DNA of 64,000 nucleotides from Archangium primigenium. GTDB taxonomy: Bacteria > Myxococcota > Myxococcia > Myxococcales > Myxococcaceae. Every line of letters starts with the position of its first letter. Within the stretch, counting starts at the first letter, position 1. Made by a program: the position numbers and the translations under genes. The DNA is taken from contig NZ_JADWYI010000001.1 in assembly GCF_016904885.1 (NCBI RefSeq), positions 7,807,224 to 7,871,223 on the forward strand, written 5' to 3'. Below, one piece after another: positions 18,612 to 25,570 of this stretch. The notes under the pieces were generated by a model, which saw only the letters and a list, made by a program, of their open reading frames with translations, searched no databases and was not told the DNA's origin.

Positions 18612-18653
18612 AAAAGAAAAAGGCGGGAGGGACCCCGAGGGCTCCTCCCGCCT
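18612..18653 (-). terminator. Rho-independent terminator of the DUF1521 gene
   Basis: Read on the minus strand, a perfect 10-bp stem AGGCGGGAGG / CCTCCCGCCT is followed by TTTTCTTTTC. It starts 20 nt after the stop codon of the gene at 18673-19791 and is one of the clearest terminators in the window. Confidence 0.85.
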
Positions 18654-18672
18654 GGTGAGTCTATCCGACAAC

Positions 18673-19791
18673 TCAGAACGTCAGGAAGCGCTGCTGGTTC
18701 ACGCTGCGGTTGAGGTTCTGGATGGACGAGAAGAGGTCCAGCATGCGGCCGATGTCCTGGAAGCTGTTGGCCAGCTGCTTCTGGCGGTTCTGCATGTTGA
18801 CCGGCTGGAAGGGCGTGTTGGTCTGCGCCTTCTTGGTGATCTTCGAGAGCGAGTCGAAGATCTGCGACAGCTGGCCGAAGATGCCGCTGAGCTTGTCGAA
18901 GAAGGACTTGTTGGCCTTGTCCGTGCCGTTGGCGGGCTTGGCGGTGCCGGCCGCCAGCGCGTTGCCGAGCTTGAAGGACTCGCCGCCGTTGTTGCTGCCG
19001 ACGATCTCCTTGCCCGTGAAGGACCAGTCATCCGTCTCCTTGCCCATGACGAAGACGTCCTTGTTGCCGAAGCTGTTGGCGTGGGCGTAGCCGTCCTGGG
19101 TGACGGCGCCCGTCTTGCCCTTGCCCTTGTCGATGTCGGTGACCTGCACGCGGTCATTGCCCGAGATGATCTCCAGGCCCTTGGTGACCGTCATGCCGTT
19201 GCCGTAGTCGGTGGTGGAGCAGTTGATGCGCGTGCCATCGCCGAGCACGAAGGTGCTGTCGCGCTTGAAGTCCCACTTGCCGCCGTCGCTCTCGTCGACG
19301 TGCGGGTCACCCCACACGCGCGTGGACTTGCCGTCCGGACCGGTGATCTTCCACTCGAACTGGCTGGTCGCCTGGATCTGGTAGCCGCCCGGCGTGGTGA
19401 TGATGCCGTCCTTGCCCGTCTGCAGGCTGCCACCCGGGTGCGAGGAGTCGCCCGGCGTGGGAGTGGAGGGCGTGGAGGGACCGCGCGCGCCGCCCAGCAC
19501 GTCATCGAAGATGCTCTTGATGCTGCGCGACGGGAACATCAGGTCCACCGTGGTGGGCGCCGCGGTGTTGGTGGCCCCAGCGGTGGCGGTGGCCGCCGTG
19601 TTCGCGGTGGCCGCCGTGTTCGCGGGCGTGCCCGCGGTGGCGACGTTCTTGGACAGCGTGGCCACCTGCGCGGTGAGGTCCTTCAGCATGTCCTGCGCCT
19701 TGGTCAGGGCCGCCTGCGCATCGAGCGGAGCCTGGGTGGCCGTGTTGCCGAGGGTACGAACGCCACTGCCGATATCTTTCACGGTGGACAT
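18673..19791 (-). CDS. DUF1521 (metal-induced autocleavage) protein, T3SS effector candidate
   Basis: 372 residues with ribosome site AAGGAG 7 nt before ATG. The N-terminus is Ala/Thr-rich without a Sec signal, fitting type III export. Residues about 120-270 are a DUF1521 domain, containing GDPH at 161-164 (VWGDPHVDESDGGKWDF) and FVLGDGTRINC. In the rhizobial effector NopE1 this domain cuts itself between D and P of GDPH when calcium is present. The C-terminal 80 residues are helical (FFDKLSGIFGQLSQIFDSL), ending near NLNRSVNQQRFLTF. A sigma-28-like promoter stands 69 nt upstream and a strong terminator follows. Self-cleavage here is predicted from the motif, not shown. Confidence 0.82.
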   Translation of the reverse strand: MSTVKDIGSGVRTLGNTATQAPLDAQAALTKAQDMLKDLTAQVATLSKNVATAGTPANTAATANTAATATAGATNTAAPTTVDLMFPSRSIKSIFDDVLGGARGPSTPSTPTPGDSSHPGGSLQTGKDGIITTPGGYQIQATSQFEWKITGPDGKSTRVWGDPHVDESDGGKWDFKRDSTFVLGDGTRINCSTTDYGNGMTVTKGLEIISGNDRVQVTDIDKGKGKTGAVTQDGYAHANSFGNKDVFVMGKETDDWSFTGKEIVGSNNGGESFKLGNALAAGTAKPANGTDKANKSFFDKLSGIFGQLSQIFDSLSKITKKAQTNTPFQPVNMQNRQKQLANSFQDIGRMLDLFSSIQNLNRSVNQQRFLTF

Positions 19792-19859
19792 GGTGGATCT
19801 CCTTCAACCCGCGAGGATTGGTGTTTGCTGGGGGTGCGAAACCGCGACCCTATGAACCG

Positions 19860-19888
19860 ATTATCCGCACCGGGAGTTTGAAGTTTCC
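19860..19888 (-). promoter_or_regulatory. Sigma-28-like promoter of the DUF1521 gene
   Basis: Minus strand: GGAAACTTC, 11-nt spacer, GCGGATAAT. It matches the three tandem-gene promoters in both boxes with identical spacing and differs from the enteric FliA -10 (GCCGATAA) at one base. It stands 69 nt before the start codon. Confidence 0.65.
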
Positions 19889-19982
19889 TACGGATTTAGG
19901 GTTGCTTTTCCGTTTTCCAAACCGCCAGGAAGCTCCCCGTGCGACCCGGCCCCCCCCGGCGGAACGACCCGAAAATACAATA

Positions 19983-20031
19983 GAACCGGCCTCGCGAGGA
20001 GCCCCCTGGGGGGACCTGGCGAGGCCGGTTC
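19983..20031 (-). terminator. Terminator after needle-like copy 1
   Basis: A perfect 13-bp outer stem (GAACCGGCCTCGC / GCGAGGCCGGTTC) encloses an inner CCCCC/GGGGGG hairpin. On the minus strand it is followed by the T-rich tail TATTGTATTTTC. It lies 27 nt after the stop of the 72-residue gene. Confidence 0.75.
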
Positions 20032-20058
20032 GGGACAGCAGCGGAGCGGGTGAAGCGA

Positions 20059-20277
20059 CTAGCCGCCGATGTTGCGGATGACGGACATCGCCATCTCGTG
20101 CATCTGCTTCATCATCTGGGTCACCAGCTGGGTGATCTCCTGCTCCTTCTGCATCTTCATCTGGGCCTCGAGGAAGCCCTTCATCTCGGCGGGGGCGTTG
20201 GCCAGCACCGACTTCTGGGTCTCGGACAGCCCGCCAATTCCGCCCAGCGCACCCTGGGTAATTCCGGCCAGCGACAT
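20059..20277 (-). CDS. Needle-sized T3SS protein, tandem copy 1
   Basis: 72 residues with ribosome site GAGGAGA 5 nt before ATG. It is helical throughout, has no signal peptide and no cysteine, and is rich in Met and Gln. The C-terminal part (EQEITQLVTQMMKQMHEM, ending MSVIRNIGG) has the pattern of T3SS needle subunits, which close with ...K..kd...aIIqNf. Length also fits (needle proteins are about 70-85 residues). It differs from copies 2 and 3 at three positions: Gly12 for Ser, Glu19 for Gln, Lys22 for Gln. It has its own sigma-28-like promoter and terminator. An alternative is another small exported rod or filament subunit. Confidence 0.55.
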   Translation of the reverse strand: MSLAGITQGALGGIGGLSETQKSVLANAPAEMKGFLEAQMKMQKEQEITQLVTQMMKQMHEMAMSVIRNIGG

Positions 20278-20342
20278 GGTGTTCTCCTCAATCCCCGCTC
20301 AGGGGGGTTGATACGTGGGGTTTGGAAGCAACCTACAAAAGG

Positions 20343-20371
20343 ATTATCGGCCCAACCTCTCCGAAGTTTCC
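20343..20371 (-). promoter_or_regulatory. Sigma-28-like promoter, needle-like copy 1
   Basis: Minus strand: GGAAACTTC, 11-nt spacer, GCCGATAAT, 66 nt before the start codon. The -10 box contains the full enteric FliA consensus GCCGATAA, and the -35 resembles TAAAGTTT at 5 of 8 positions. Confidence 0.7.
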
Positions 20372-20463
20372 AGTCGCATTCCCGATCATTTTCCCCGCCG
20401 GGCCGCACCCGGATGCTCTCCAGGCGGCGGGCCCGCCCCGGGCGGCGCATGCCCGCAAAAGGG

Positions 20464-20510
20464 AACCGGCCCCACCCAGCGCCCCTTGTGGGGACCGAGT
20501 GAGACCGGTT
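20464..20510 (-). terminator. Terminator after needle-like copy 2
   Basis: Nested inverted repeat AACCGG/CCGGTT with inner CCCCAC/GTGGGG; on the minus strand a CCCTTTTG tail follows. It occupies the position equivalent to the copy 1 terminator, with the outer arms kept and the loop diverged. Confidence 0.6.
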
Positions 20511-20534
20511 GGGAACAGCGAACCGCGGTGACGA

Positions 20535-20753
20535 TTAGCCGCCGATGTTGCGGATGACGGACATCGCCATCTCGTGCATCTGCTTCATCATCTGGGTCAC
20601 CAGCTGGGTGATCTCCTGCTCCTTCTGCATCTTCATCTGGGCCTCGAGGAAGCCCTTCATCTCGGCGGGGGCGTTGGCCAGCACCGACTGCTGGGTCTGG
20701 GACAGCCCGCCGATTCCGCTCAACGCACCCTGGGTAATTCCGGCCAGCGACAT
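20535..20753 (-). CDS. Needle-sized T3SS protein, tandem copy 2
   Basis: 72 residues, identical in protein sequence to copy 3. The start MSLAGITQGALSG follows the same GAGGAGA ribosome site as copies 1 and 3; an open 18-codon extension upstream is ignored because it covers the untranslated leader shared by all copies. The features and needle assignment are as described for copy 1. Identity at protein level, while the DNA between genes has drifted, indicates selection on the protein or recent gene conversion. Confidence 0.55.
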   Translation of the reverse strand: MSLAGITQGALSGIGGLSQTQQSVLANAPAEMKGFLEAQMKMQKEQEITQLVTQMMKQMHEMAMSVIRNIGG

Positions 20754-20818
20754 GGTGTTCTCCTCAATCCCCGCTCTGCGGGGTTGATACGTGGGGTTTG
20801 GAAACAACCTACAAAAGG

Positions 20819-20847
20819 ATTATCGGCCCAGCCCCTGCGGAGTTTCC
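20819..20847 (-). promoter_or_regulatory. Sigma-28-like promoter, needle-like copy 2
   Basis: Minus strand: GGAAACTCC, 11-nt spacer, GCCGATAAT, 66 nt before the start codon. The spacer sequence differs from copy 1 while both boxes stay fixed, which is what selection on a promoter would leave. Confidence 0.7.
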
Positions 20848-20940
20848 TGTCCCATTTGCCGATCATTTTCCCGCCGGATCGCACCCGCGAGGCTCCTGGG
20901 CGGCGGGCCCGCCCCGGGCGGCGCATGCCCGCAAAAGGGA

Positions 20941-20985
20941 ACCGGCCCCACCCAGCGCCCCTTGTGGGGACCAGGCGAGACCGGT
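20941..20985 (-). terminator. Terminator-like inverted repeat after needle-like copy 3
   Basis: ACCGG/CCGGT outer arms with inner CCCCAC/GTGGGG, equivalent to the copy 2 terminator; a TTTTGC tail follows on the minus strand. One outer pair is lost compared with copy 2. Confidence 0.55.
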
Positions 20986-21010
20986 CGGGAACAGCGAACC
21001 GCGGTGACGA

Positions 21011-21229
21011 TTAGCCGCCGATGTTGCGGATGACGGACATCGCCATCTCGTGCATCTGCTTCATCATCTGGGTCACCAGCTGGGTGATCTCCTGCTCCTT
21101 CTGCATCTTCATCTGGGCCTCGAGGAAGCCCTTCATCTCGGCGGGGGCGTTGGCCAGCACCGACTGCTGGGTCTGGGACAGCCCGCCGATTCCGCTCAAC
21201 GCACCCTGGGTAATTCCGGCCAGCGACAT
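21011..21229 (-). CDS. Needle-sized T3SS protein, tandem copy 3
   Basis: 72 residues, same protein as copy 2, and first of the three in transcription order. It has its own GAGGAGA ribosome site, sigma-28-like promoter and downstream hairpin, so each copy can be an independent transcription unit. Needle assignment rests on length, the all-helical character and the C-terminal SVIRNIGG pattern; no database comparison was possible. Confidence 0.55.
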   Translation of the reverse strand: MSLAGITQGALSGIGGLSQTQQSVLANAPAEMKGFLEAQMKMQKEQEITQLVTQMMKQMHEMAMSVIRNIGG

Positions 21230-21296
21230 GGTGTTCTCCTCAATCCCCGCTTGGGGGGTTGATACGTGGGGGGGGGTGGAAACAACCTACAAACAG

Positions 21297-21325
21297 ATTA
21301 TCGGCCCATGCTTTCCGGAGTTTCG
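21297..21325 (-). promoter_or_regulatory. Sigma-28-like promoter, needle-like copy 3
   Basis: Minus strand: CGAAACTCC, 11-nt spacer, GCCGATAAT, 68 nt before the start codon. The -10 box is again perfect. Confidence 0.7.
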
Positions 21326-21375
21326 TGCGGCATTTCTCCGGCTTTTCCCGGGGCCGCCGGGAAGCTTCGCGTGGA

Positions 21376-21981
21376 CTAGCCCCGCACCTTGCCGAAGCCG
21401 GGGTTCTTCATCCACGTCTTGAAGGAGTCGAGCTGCTGCTGCTCGGCCTTGGGCTCGCTCGACGGAGGCGGCGTGGCCTCGGGGTTGAGCGACAGCCCGC
21501 GCTTGGGCGCGCCGGAGCCCTCGAAGCCGTCCTTCACGCCCGTGGTGCGGGCCGCGGGAGGAGCGGGCGGAGGCGGCGCGACGGGGGCCGGAGCGGCCTC
21601 GGCGGCGGCCTTGGCGAACTCGGGAGGCATGGGCGGCGCGCCCTCCGGCCACTCCATCTGACCGGTGAAGCCCACGGCCACCAGGCGCTCCTGCATGAAC
21701 TCCACACACTCCATGAGGATGGCCGGAGGCGCCGCGGTCACGGGCTCCTTCATGTAGCGCGCGAACACGTTCTTCACGTCCGTGTAGAGGCCCAGGTTGA
21801 GCGGCGCGCTCACCTTGGTGTTCGACAACAGGTCGTGCATCTTGCGCATCACCTGCTGGACGGTGCCCGAAGCCGCCTTGGTCTCCTTGTCCAGTGCCGC
21901 CAGCAACCGATCCCGCTTGGCCACCAATTCGGGCGGCTCGACGGGGACCGGGTACTCGGTGTTCGACTTCTCTTTCGACAT
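21376..21981 (-). CDS. T3SS-locus protein of unknown function
   Basis: 201 residues. The N-terminal half is helical and charged (ELVAKRDRLLAALDKETKAA, VQQVMRKMHDLLSNTKV). A region around residues 60-110 (LNLGLYTDVKNVFARYMKEP, MECVEFMQERLVAVGF) may be globular. The tail is Pro/Ala-rich and ends LDSFKTWMKNPGFGKVRG. There is no signal peptide or membrane segment. I do not recognise a family. Place between SycD-like chaperone genes and the needle-like repeats suggests a secreted or gate-keeper component, but nothing in the sequence proves it. Confidence 0.6.
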   Translation of the reverse strand: MSKEKSNTEYPVPVEPPELVAKRDRLLAALDKETKAASGTVQQVMRKMHDLLSNTKVSAPLNLGLYTDVKNVFARYMKEPVTAAPPAILMECVEFMQERLVAVGFTGQMEWPEGAPPMPPEFAKAAAEAAPAPVAPPPPAPPAARTTGVKDGFEGSGAPKRGLSLNPEATPPPSSEPKAEQQQLDSFKTWMKNPGFGKVRG

Positions 21982-22062
21982 GGATGGGCCTCTCTAGGGG
22001 GACAGGAGCTTTCGGGAAGAACCGGACAGCATGTTAGAAAGGAACGGAGTCGGCGATCAAGA

Positions 22063-22083
22063 CGGGGAGCCTCAAACTCCCCG
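22063..22083 (-). terminator. Hairpin after TPR chaperone gene
   Basis: CGGGGAG / CTCCCCG, 7-bp perfect stem with 7-nt loop, 34 nt after the stop of the gene at 22117 and upstream of the 21981 gene. The tail is only weakly T-rich, so termination is uncertain. Confidence 0.45.
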
Positions 22084-22116
22084 AGTGAAACACAAGGCAA
22101 CCGTTCGCGTCGTGAC

Positions 22117-22587
22117 TCAGCGCTGCTGCAGGCCCGAGAGCATGGCCGCGGCCTTCTGGGCCAGGGGCTCGTTCTCGGGGACCAACGCGGGGACCCGGCG
22201 CAGGTCCTCCATGGCCTGGGAGCGCTGGCCGAGCGACAGGCGGACCTCGGCCCGGCCCACGTAGGCCTGGGCATCCCGGGCATCCAGCTTGAGGGCCACG
22301 TCGTAGGCGGCCAGGGCGCCCTGCGCGTTGCCCGCGGCCATCTCCACCACCCCGAGCGCCTTGGCGAAGTAGGGATCCGCCGGGTTGATGGCGTAGAGGC
22401 CCTGGAAGAGCGTCCGCGCCTCGGCGAGGCGGCCCTGGTAGAAGAAGATGTAGGCCGTCTTGGCGATGGAGTAGAGCTCCTCGTCGGTGTAGCCGCGCAC
22501 GTCGCGCAGCGTCGCCTTGCCCTCGGCCCAGCGCTGCAGCTGGGCGGCGAGCTTCGCCTCGTCGTTCGAGCCGGATGGACCCGCCAT
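22117..22587 (-). CDS. SycD/LcrH-type T3SS chaperone
   Basis: 156 residues, beginning 3 nt after the previous stop, with GAGGAGG inside the end of that gene as ribosome site. The segment RGYTDEELYSIAKTAYIFFY and the following repeats (GRLAEARTLFQGLYAINPAD, FAKALGVVEMAAGNAQGAL, AYVGRAEVRLSLGQRSQAM) align closely with the SycD/LcrH three-TPR fold, including the first helix 'LYALAYNLYQSGKY'-like part. Such proteins bind translocators through a concave groove. This is the most typical of the three SycD-like genes in the locus. Confidence 0.82.
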   Translation of the reverse strand: MAGPSGSNDEAKLAAQLQRWAEGKATLRDVRGYTDEELYSIAKTAYIFFYQGRLAEARTLFQGLYAINPADPYFAKALGVVEMAAGNAQGALAAYDVALKLDARDAQAYVGRAEVRLSLGQRSQAMEDLRRVPALVPENEPLAQKAAAMLSGLQQR

Positions 22588-22590
22588 GCC

Positions 22591-23067
22591 CTAGTACCCC
22601 TCCTCGCGCTGCTCCTCACGCATGCGGCGCTGGATGTCCTGGATGTCCGCGTGCACCTGGCCCACGAGCGACAACATCTGCGCCTCGCGCTGCAGCAGGC
22701 CCTTGAGCCGCTCCATGCGCTCGGGAGACGCGTTGATGAGCGACAGGCCGCGCTCGAGCAGCTGGCGCTGATCCGCCTCGCCCCGGCCGGCCACGCTGCC
22801 CAGGAAGGGCCGATCCAGGAAGCCCTCGATGTCCGCGTCATGGCCCTTGGGGTGCGGCGGCGTGGGCAGGCGCAGCTCCTCCGAGGAGTGGGCGGGACCG
22901 ATGAAGTCCAGCAGCGCGGCCGAGGCGAGCGCGGGATTCTTCGGATTGCCCGCCTTGCGCTTCTTGCGGTCGAACTGGGAGGGGTCGACCAGCTTCTCAC
23001 GGACGGCCCGGGGTCCGCCCCAGGGCCAGACGGGTGCGCGCGGGGGCTGATTATTGATTTTCGCCAT
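22591..23067 (-). CDS. T3SS-locus protein of unknown function
   Basis: 158 residues. A basic, Pro-rich head (PPRAPVWPWGGPRAVREK) is followed by FDRKKRKAGNPKNPALASAA and a helical C-terminus with coiled-coil character (RMERLKGLLQREAQMLSLVG, IQDIQRRMREEQREEGY). No signal peptide or membrane helix is present. It is co-directional with, and immediately upstream of, the SycD-like gene and 51 nt after the SctU-C-like gene. Not recognised; it could be a gate-keeper or a substrate of the chaperone. Confidence 0.6.
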   Translation of the reverse strand: MAKINNQPPRAPVWPWGGPRAVREKLVDPSQFDRKKRKAGNPKNPALASAALLDFIGPAHSSEELRLPTPPHPKGHDADIEGFLDRPFLGSVAGRGEADQRQLLERGLSLINASPERMERLKGLLQREAQMLSLVGQVHADIQDIQRRMREEQREEGY

Positions 23068-23117
23068 GGTCGGGTCCGAATCTCACCCCAGGTGGGACGT
23101 CGCCGTCCAGCCCACCC

Positions 23118-23396
23118 TTAGCGTTTGACGCCTGCCTGCTCGCGCTGCAGCTCGTAGATGAAGTTGAGGATCTCCGCGACGGCGTCGTACAGCTCCTCGG
23201 GGACCTCCTGGCCCACGTCCACCCGGTAGAGGGCATTGGCCAGGGGCACGTTCTTCATCAGGGGGATGTTGTACTGCTTGGCGATTTCCCGGATTTTCTC
23301 CGCCTTGAGGCGCAGGCCCTTGGCCACGACGCGCGGCGCGACGTCCTTCTCCTTGTCGTACTTGAGCGCGATCGCCATCTCGACATCGTCATTCAT
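23118..23396 (-). CDS. Free-standing SctU/FlhB C-terminal domain protein
   Basis: 92 residues. It matches the SctU cytoplasmic domain from just after the autocleavage site: MAIALKYDKEKDVAPRVVAK against VAVALKYDKDKDVAPRVLVK in the SctU encoded 8 nt upstream, and PEELYDAVAEILNFIY against PEELYDAVAEVLNFVY. The NPTH-type motif and all membrane helices are absent, so the product resembles the small cleaved CC fragment of SctU made as its own gene. Comparable single-domain proteins (FlhX/FhlB-like) are known in some flagellar systems, where they can support substrate switching. The role here is inference. Confidence 0.85.
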   Translation of the reverse strand: MNDDVEMAIALKYDKEKDVAPRVVAKGLRLKAEKIREIAKQYNIPLMKNVPLANALYRVDVGQEVPEELYDAVAEILNFIYELQREQAGVKR

Positions 23397-23404
23397 GGGA
23401 AGCC

Positions 23405-24469
23405 TCAGCCCCGCGCATCGGGAAGGTTGTTCTTCAGGCCGTAGACGAAGTTGAGCACCTCGGCCACGGCGTCATACAGCTCCTCGGGAATGCTCTCGCC
23501 GGGCTCCACGCGCAGCAGCGCGTGCGCCAGGGGGACGTTGCGCAGCGTGGGCACGTCCCGCTCGCGCGCGAGCGCCTTGATGCGCTCGGCCTTGGAGTCC
23601 AGGCCCTTGACGAGCACCCGGGGCGCCACGTCCTTGTCCTTGTCGTACTTGAGCGCGACGGCGACGTGGTCCGGGTTGGTGACGATGACGTCGGCGTCCT
23701 TCACCGCCTCCATCTGGGCGCCCTCGAGCAGCTCGTGCGCGATCTCCTTGCGCTTGGCCTTCTGGTGCGGATCGCCCTCGCTCTCCTTGTATTCCTTCTT
23801 CACGTCCTCCTTCGACATCATCTGGTCCTTCATGTACGCCTTGCGCTGCCACCAGACGTCGAAGATCGCGAAGAGGAAGAAGGCCAGGCCCACGCGCACC
23901 GAGAGCCGGTAGACCATCTCGCCCATCACCGACACGGTGGTCTGCGTGTCGCGGCGCACCGTCTCCATCAGCAGGGGCATGGTGTCGCGCACCACGCCGT
24001 AGGCCAGGTAGGCCGCGACGGAGATCTTCGCCAGGTTCTTGATGAGCTCGACGATCTGCTTCTTGGAGATGAGGTTCTTGATGCCCTCGATGGGGTTGAG
24101 CTTCTCCAGCTTGGGCATCAACGGGTCCATCGTGAACAGCGCGCCCACCTGGAGGAAGTCGATGAGGCCTCCCACGATGGCCACGCTCGCCACGATGGGC
24201 AGCGACAGCATGATGACGGTGTTGAGCCCCATGATCATCAGCTGGAAGGTGGCCGTCTCCAGGCCCTGGGGATGGGCGATGTGGTCGAAGCTGAACTGGA
24301 ACAGCTCGGTGATGCGCGTCTCCACCGTGGGCCACATGCCCTTGACCACGCCCAGGCCCACGAGGAAGCCGAACACGCCCGTCAGGTCCTTGCTCTTCCA
24401 GACCTGGCCCTTCTTCCGGGCGTCATCGAGCTTCTTTTGACTCGGTTCTTCTGTTTTCTCGCCGGACAT
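23405..24469 (-). CDS. sctU: T3SS switch protein SctU (FlhB/YscU family)
   Basis: 354 residues. The basic amphipathic start (SGEKTEEPSQKKLDDARKKG) and LTGVFGFLVG lead into four membrane helices, then a long charged linker and the cytoplasmic autoprotease domain. The cleavage motif is NPDH at residues 265-268 (VTNPDHVAVALKY) in place of the usual NPTH; Asn and Pro, between which the family cuts itself, are kept. SctU controls the change from early to late substrates and forms part of the export gate with SctRST. Start supported by GGAG 8 nt upstream. Confidence 0.95.
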   Translation of the reverse strand: MSGEKTEEPSQKKLDDARKKGQVWKSKDLTGVFGFLVGLGVVKGMWPTVETRITELFQFSFDHIAHPQGLETATFQLMIMGLNTVIMLSLPIVASVAIVGGLIDFLQVGALFTMDPLMPKLEKLNPIEGIKNLISKKQIVELIKNLAKISVAAYLAYGVVRDTMPLLMETVRRDTQTTVSVMGEMVYRLSVRVGLAFFLFAIFDVWWQRKAYMKDQMMSKEDVKKEYKESEGDPHQKAKRKEIAHELLEGAQMEAVKDADVIVTNPDHVAVALKYDKDKDVAPRVLVKGLDSKAERIKALARERDVPTLRNVPLAHALLRVEPGESIPEELYDAVAEVLNFVYGLKNNLPDARG

Positions 24470-24484
24470 GCGGGAACCTCCGGC

Positions 24485-25303
24485 TCAGCCGAGCAGGCGG
24501 ATGGCGTTGCGGAGCAGGGCCAGCATGGCGGCGAACTCCGTCTGCATCCGGCCCATGATGAGGCCCAGGGACATGGAGACGATGATGACGCCCACCAGCG
24601 GCTTGATGGCCATGGAGATGAAGAACACCTGGACCTGGGGCGCCACGCGGTTGATGGCGCCCAGCGCCATGTCCGTGAGGAAGGCGGCCAGCAGCGTGGG
24701 CGCCGCGAGCGCCAGGGAGATCTTCAGGAGGTTGGCGAACGAGCGGATGAACAGCTCGAAGAACGCCCACTCGCCCGCCGAGTAGCGGGGAAAGCGGTCC
24801 AACGGCACGACGGCGAAGCTCTCGGCGAGCGCCTGGATGACCAGGTGGTGGCCATTGAGCGTGAGGAACAACACCACCGCCAGCTGCACCTTGAGGTTGG
24901 AGAAGAGCGTCACCTGCTGGCCCAGCTGCGGCACGTAGAGCTGGGCGTTGTTGCTGCCCGACATGGTGTCGGTGATGTTGCCGGCCACGCGCGCGGCCTC
25001 GAAGACGACGCTCACCAGGGTCGCCAGCGCCACGCCGATGAAGATCTCCTTGAGCATCAACCCGATGTAGGGCAGCGCGTTCGTGGGGATGGCGCCCATG
25101 CGCGGGCTGACCGCGGGAAACAGCACCGCGGAGAGCATGACGCCCACGCCCATCTTGATTTCCGTGGGCACCACCTCACCCCCCATGAACGGCGAGAGCA
25201 CCAGGACCGGCATGATCCGGCACAGGAGCAGGCCCATGGTGAAGATGACGAGCGAGAGGTTGGCCTGCTCCGTCAGCCGGGTGAGGACCTCGGAAACGTT
25301 CAT
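24485..25303 (-). CDS. sctT: T3SS export apparatus protein SctT (FliR/YscT family)
   Basis: 272 residues from ATG 25303, whose codon overlaps the stop of sctS (ATGA). Hydrophobic helices run through the whole protein; FTMGLLLCRIMPVLVLSPFM near the start and LTLNGHHLVIQAL in the middle are typical of FliR/SctT. It packs with SctR5S4 as the helical export pore. A 22-codon upstream extension inside sctS is open but has no support. Confidence 0.93.
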   Translation of the reverse strand: MNVSEVLTRLTEQANLSLVIFTMGLLLCRIMPVLVLSPFMGGEVVPTEIKMGVGVMLSAVLFPAVSPRMGAIPTNALPYIGLMLKEIFIGVALATLVSVVFEAARVAGNITDTMSGSNNAQLYVPQLGQQVTLFSNLKVQLAVVLFLTLNGHHLVIQALAESFAVVPLDRFPRYSAGEWAFFELFIRSFANLLKISLALAAPTLLAAFLTDMALGAINRVAPQVQVFFISMAIKPLVGVIIVSMSLGLIMGRMQTEFAAMLALLRNAIRLLG

Positions 25304-25563
25304 CGGATGATGGCCGGGAACTGATCGAAGACGTGGAAGGTGAAGCGCACGAGCTGACTGCCAATCCACGGCCCCGCGAGCGCCAGCACGCCGAACACGG
25401 CGATGACCTTGGGCGCGAACGAGAGCGTCTGCTCCTGGATCTGCGTGGTGGCCTGGAACACGGAGATGAGAAAGCCCACCAAGAGGCTCATGAGCACGGG
25501 CGGCGCGGAGACCAGGAGGACGAGGTAGAGCGCCTGCTGCAGGATGGCGTTGAGTTGATGCAT
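25300..25563 (-). CDS. sctS: T3SS export apparatus protein SctS (FliQ/YscS family)
   Basis: 87 residues with two membrane helices: ALYLVLLVSAPPVLMSLLVG and IAVFGVLALAGPWIGSQL, joined by QATTQIQEQTLSFAPK, the FliQ/SctS signature. It starts 7 nt after sctR and overlaps sctT by four bases, so the three pore subunits are translationally linked. Confidence 0.95.
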   Translation of the reverse strand: MHQLNAILQQALYLVLLVSAPPVLMSLLVGFLISVFQATTQIQEQTLSFAPKVIAVFGVLALAGPWIGSQLVRFTFHVFDQFPAIIR

Positions 25564-25570
25564 GGGCGTC

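Larger units (their letters stand above)
20059..21325 (-). repeat. Triple tandem repeat, 476-bp period
   Basis: The start and end coordinates of the three small genes are offset by exactly 476 bp twice (20059, 20535, 21011). Genes, leaders, promoter boxes and terminator arms are conserved, while promoter spacers and the DNA between promoter and next terminator have diverged. The equal period shows tandem duplication of a whole transcription unit. Confidence 0.9.

Noticed and set aside
18588-18671. Longer start for the TPR chaperone at 18671
   Set aside because: The extension contains the clear terminator of the DUF1521 gene, so the transcript most likely starts or is processed after it.
20059-21325. 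CRISPR-like or insertion-sequence explanation for the three regular repeats
   Set aside because: Units are 476 bp, contain intact genes with promoters and terminators, and show no terminal inverted repeats, target duplications or short spacer pattern.
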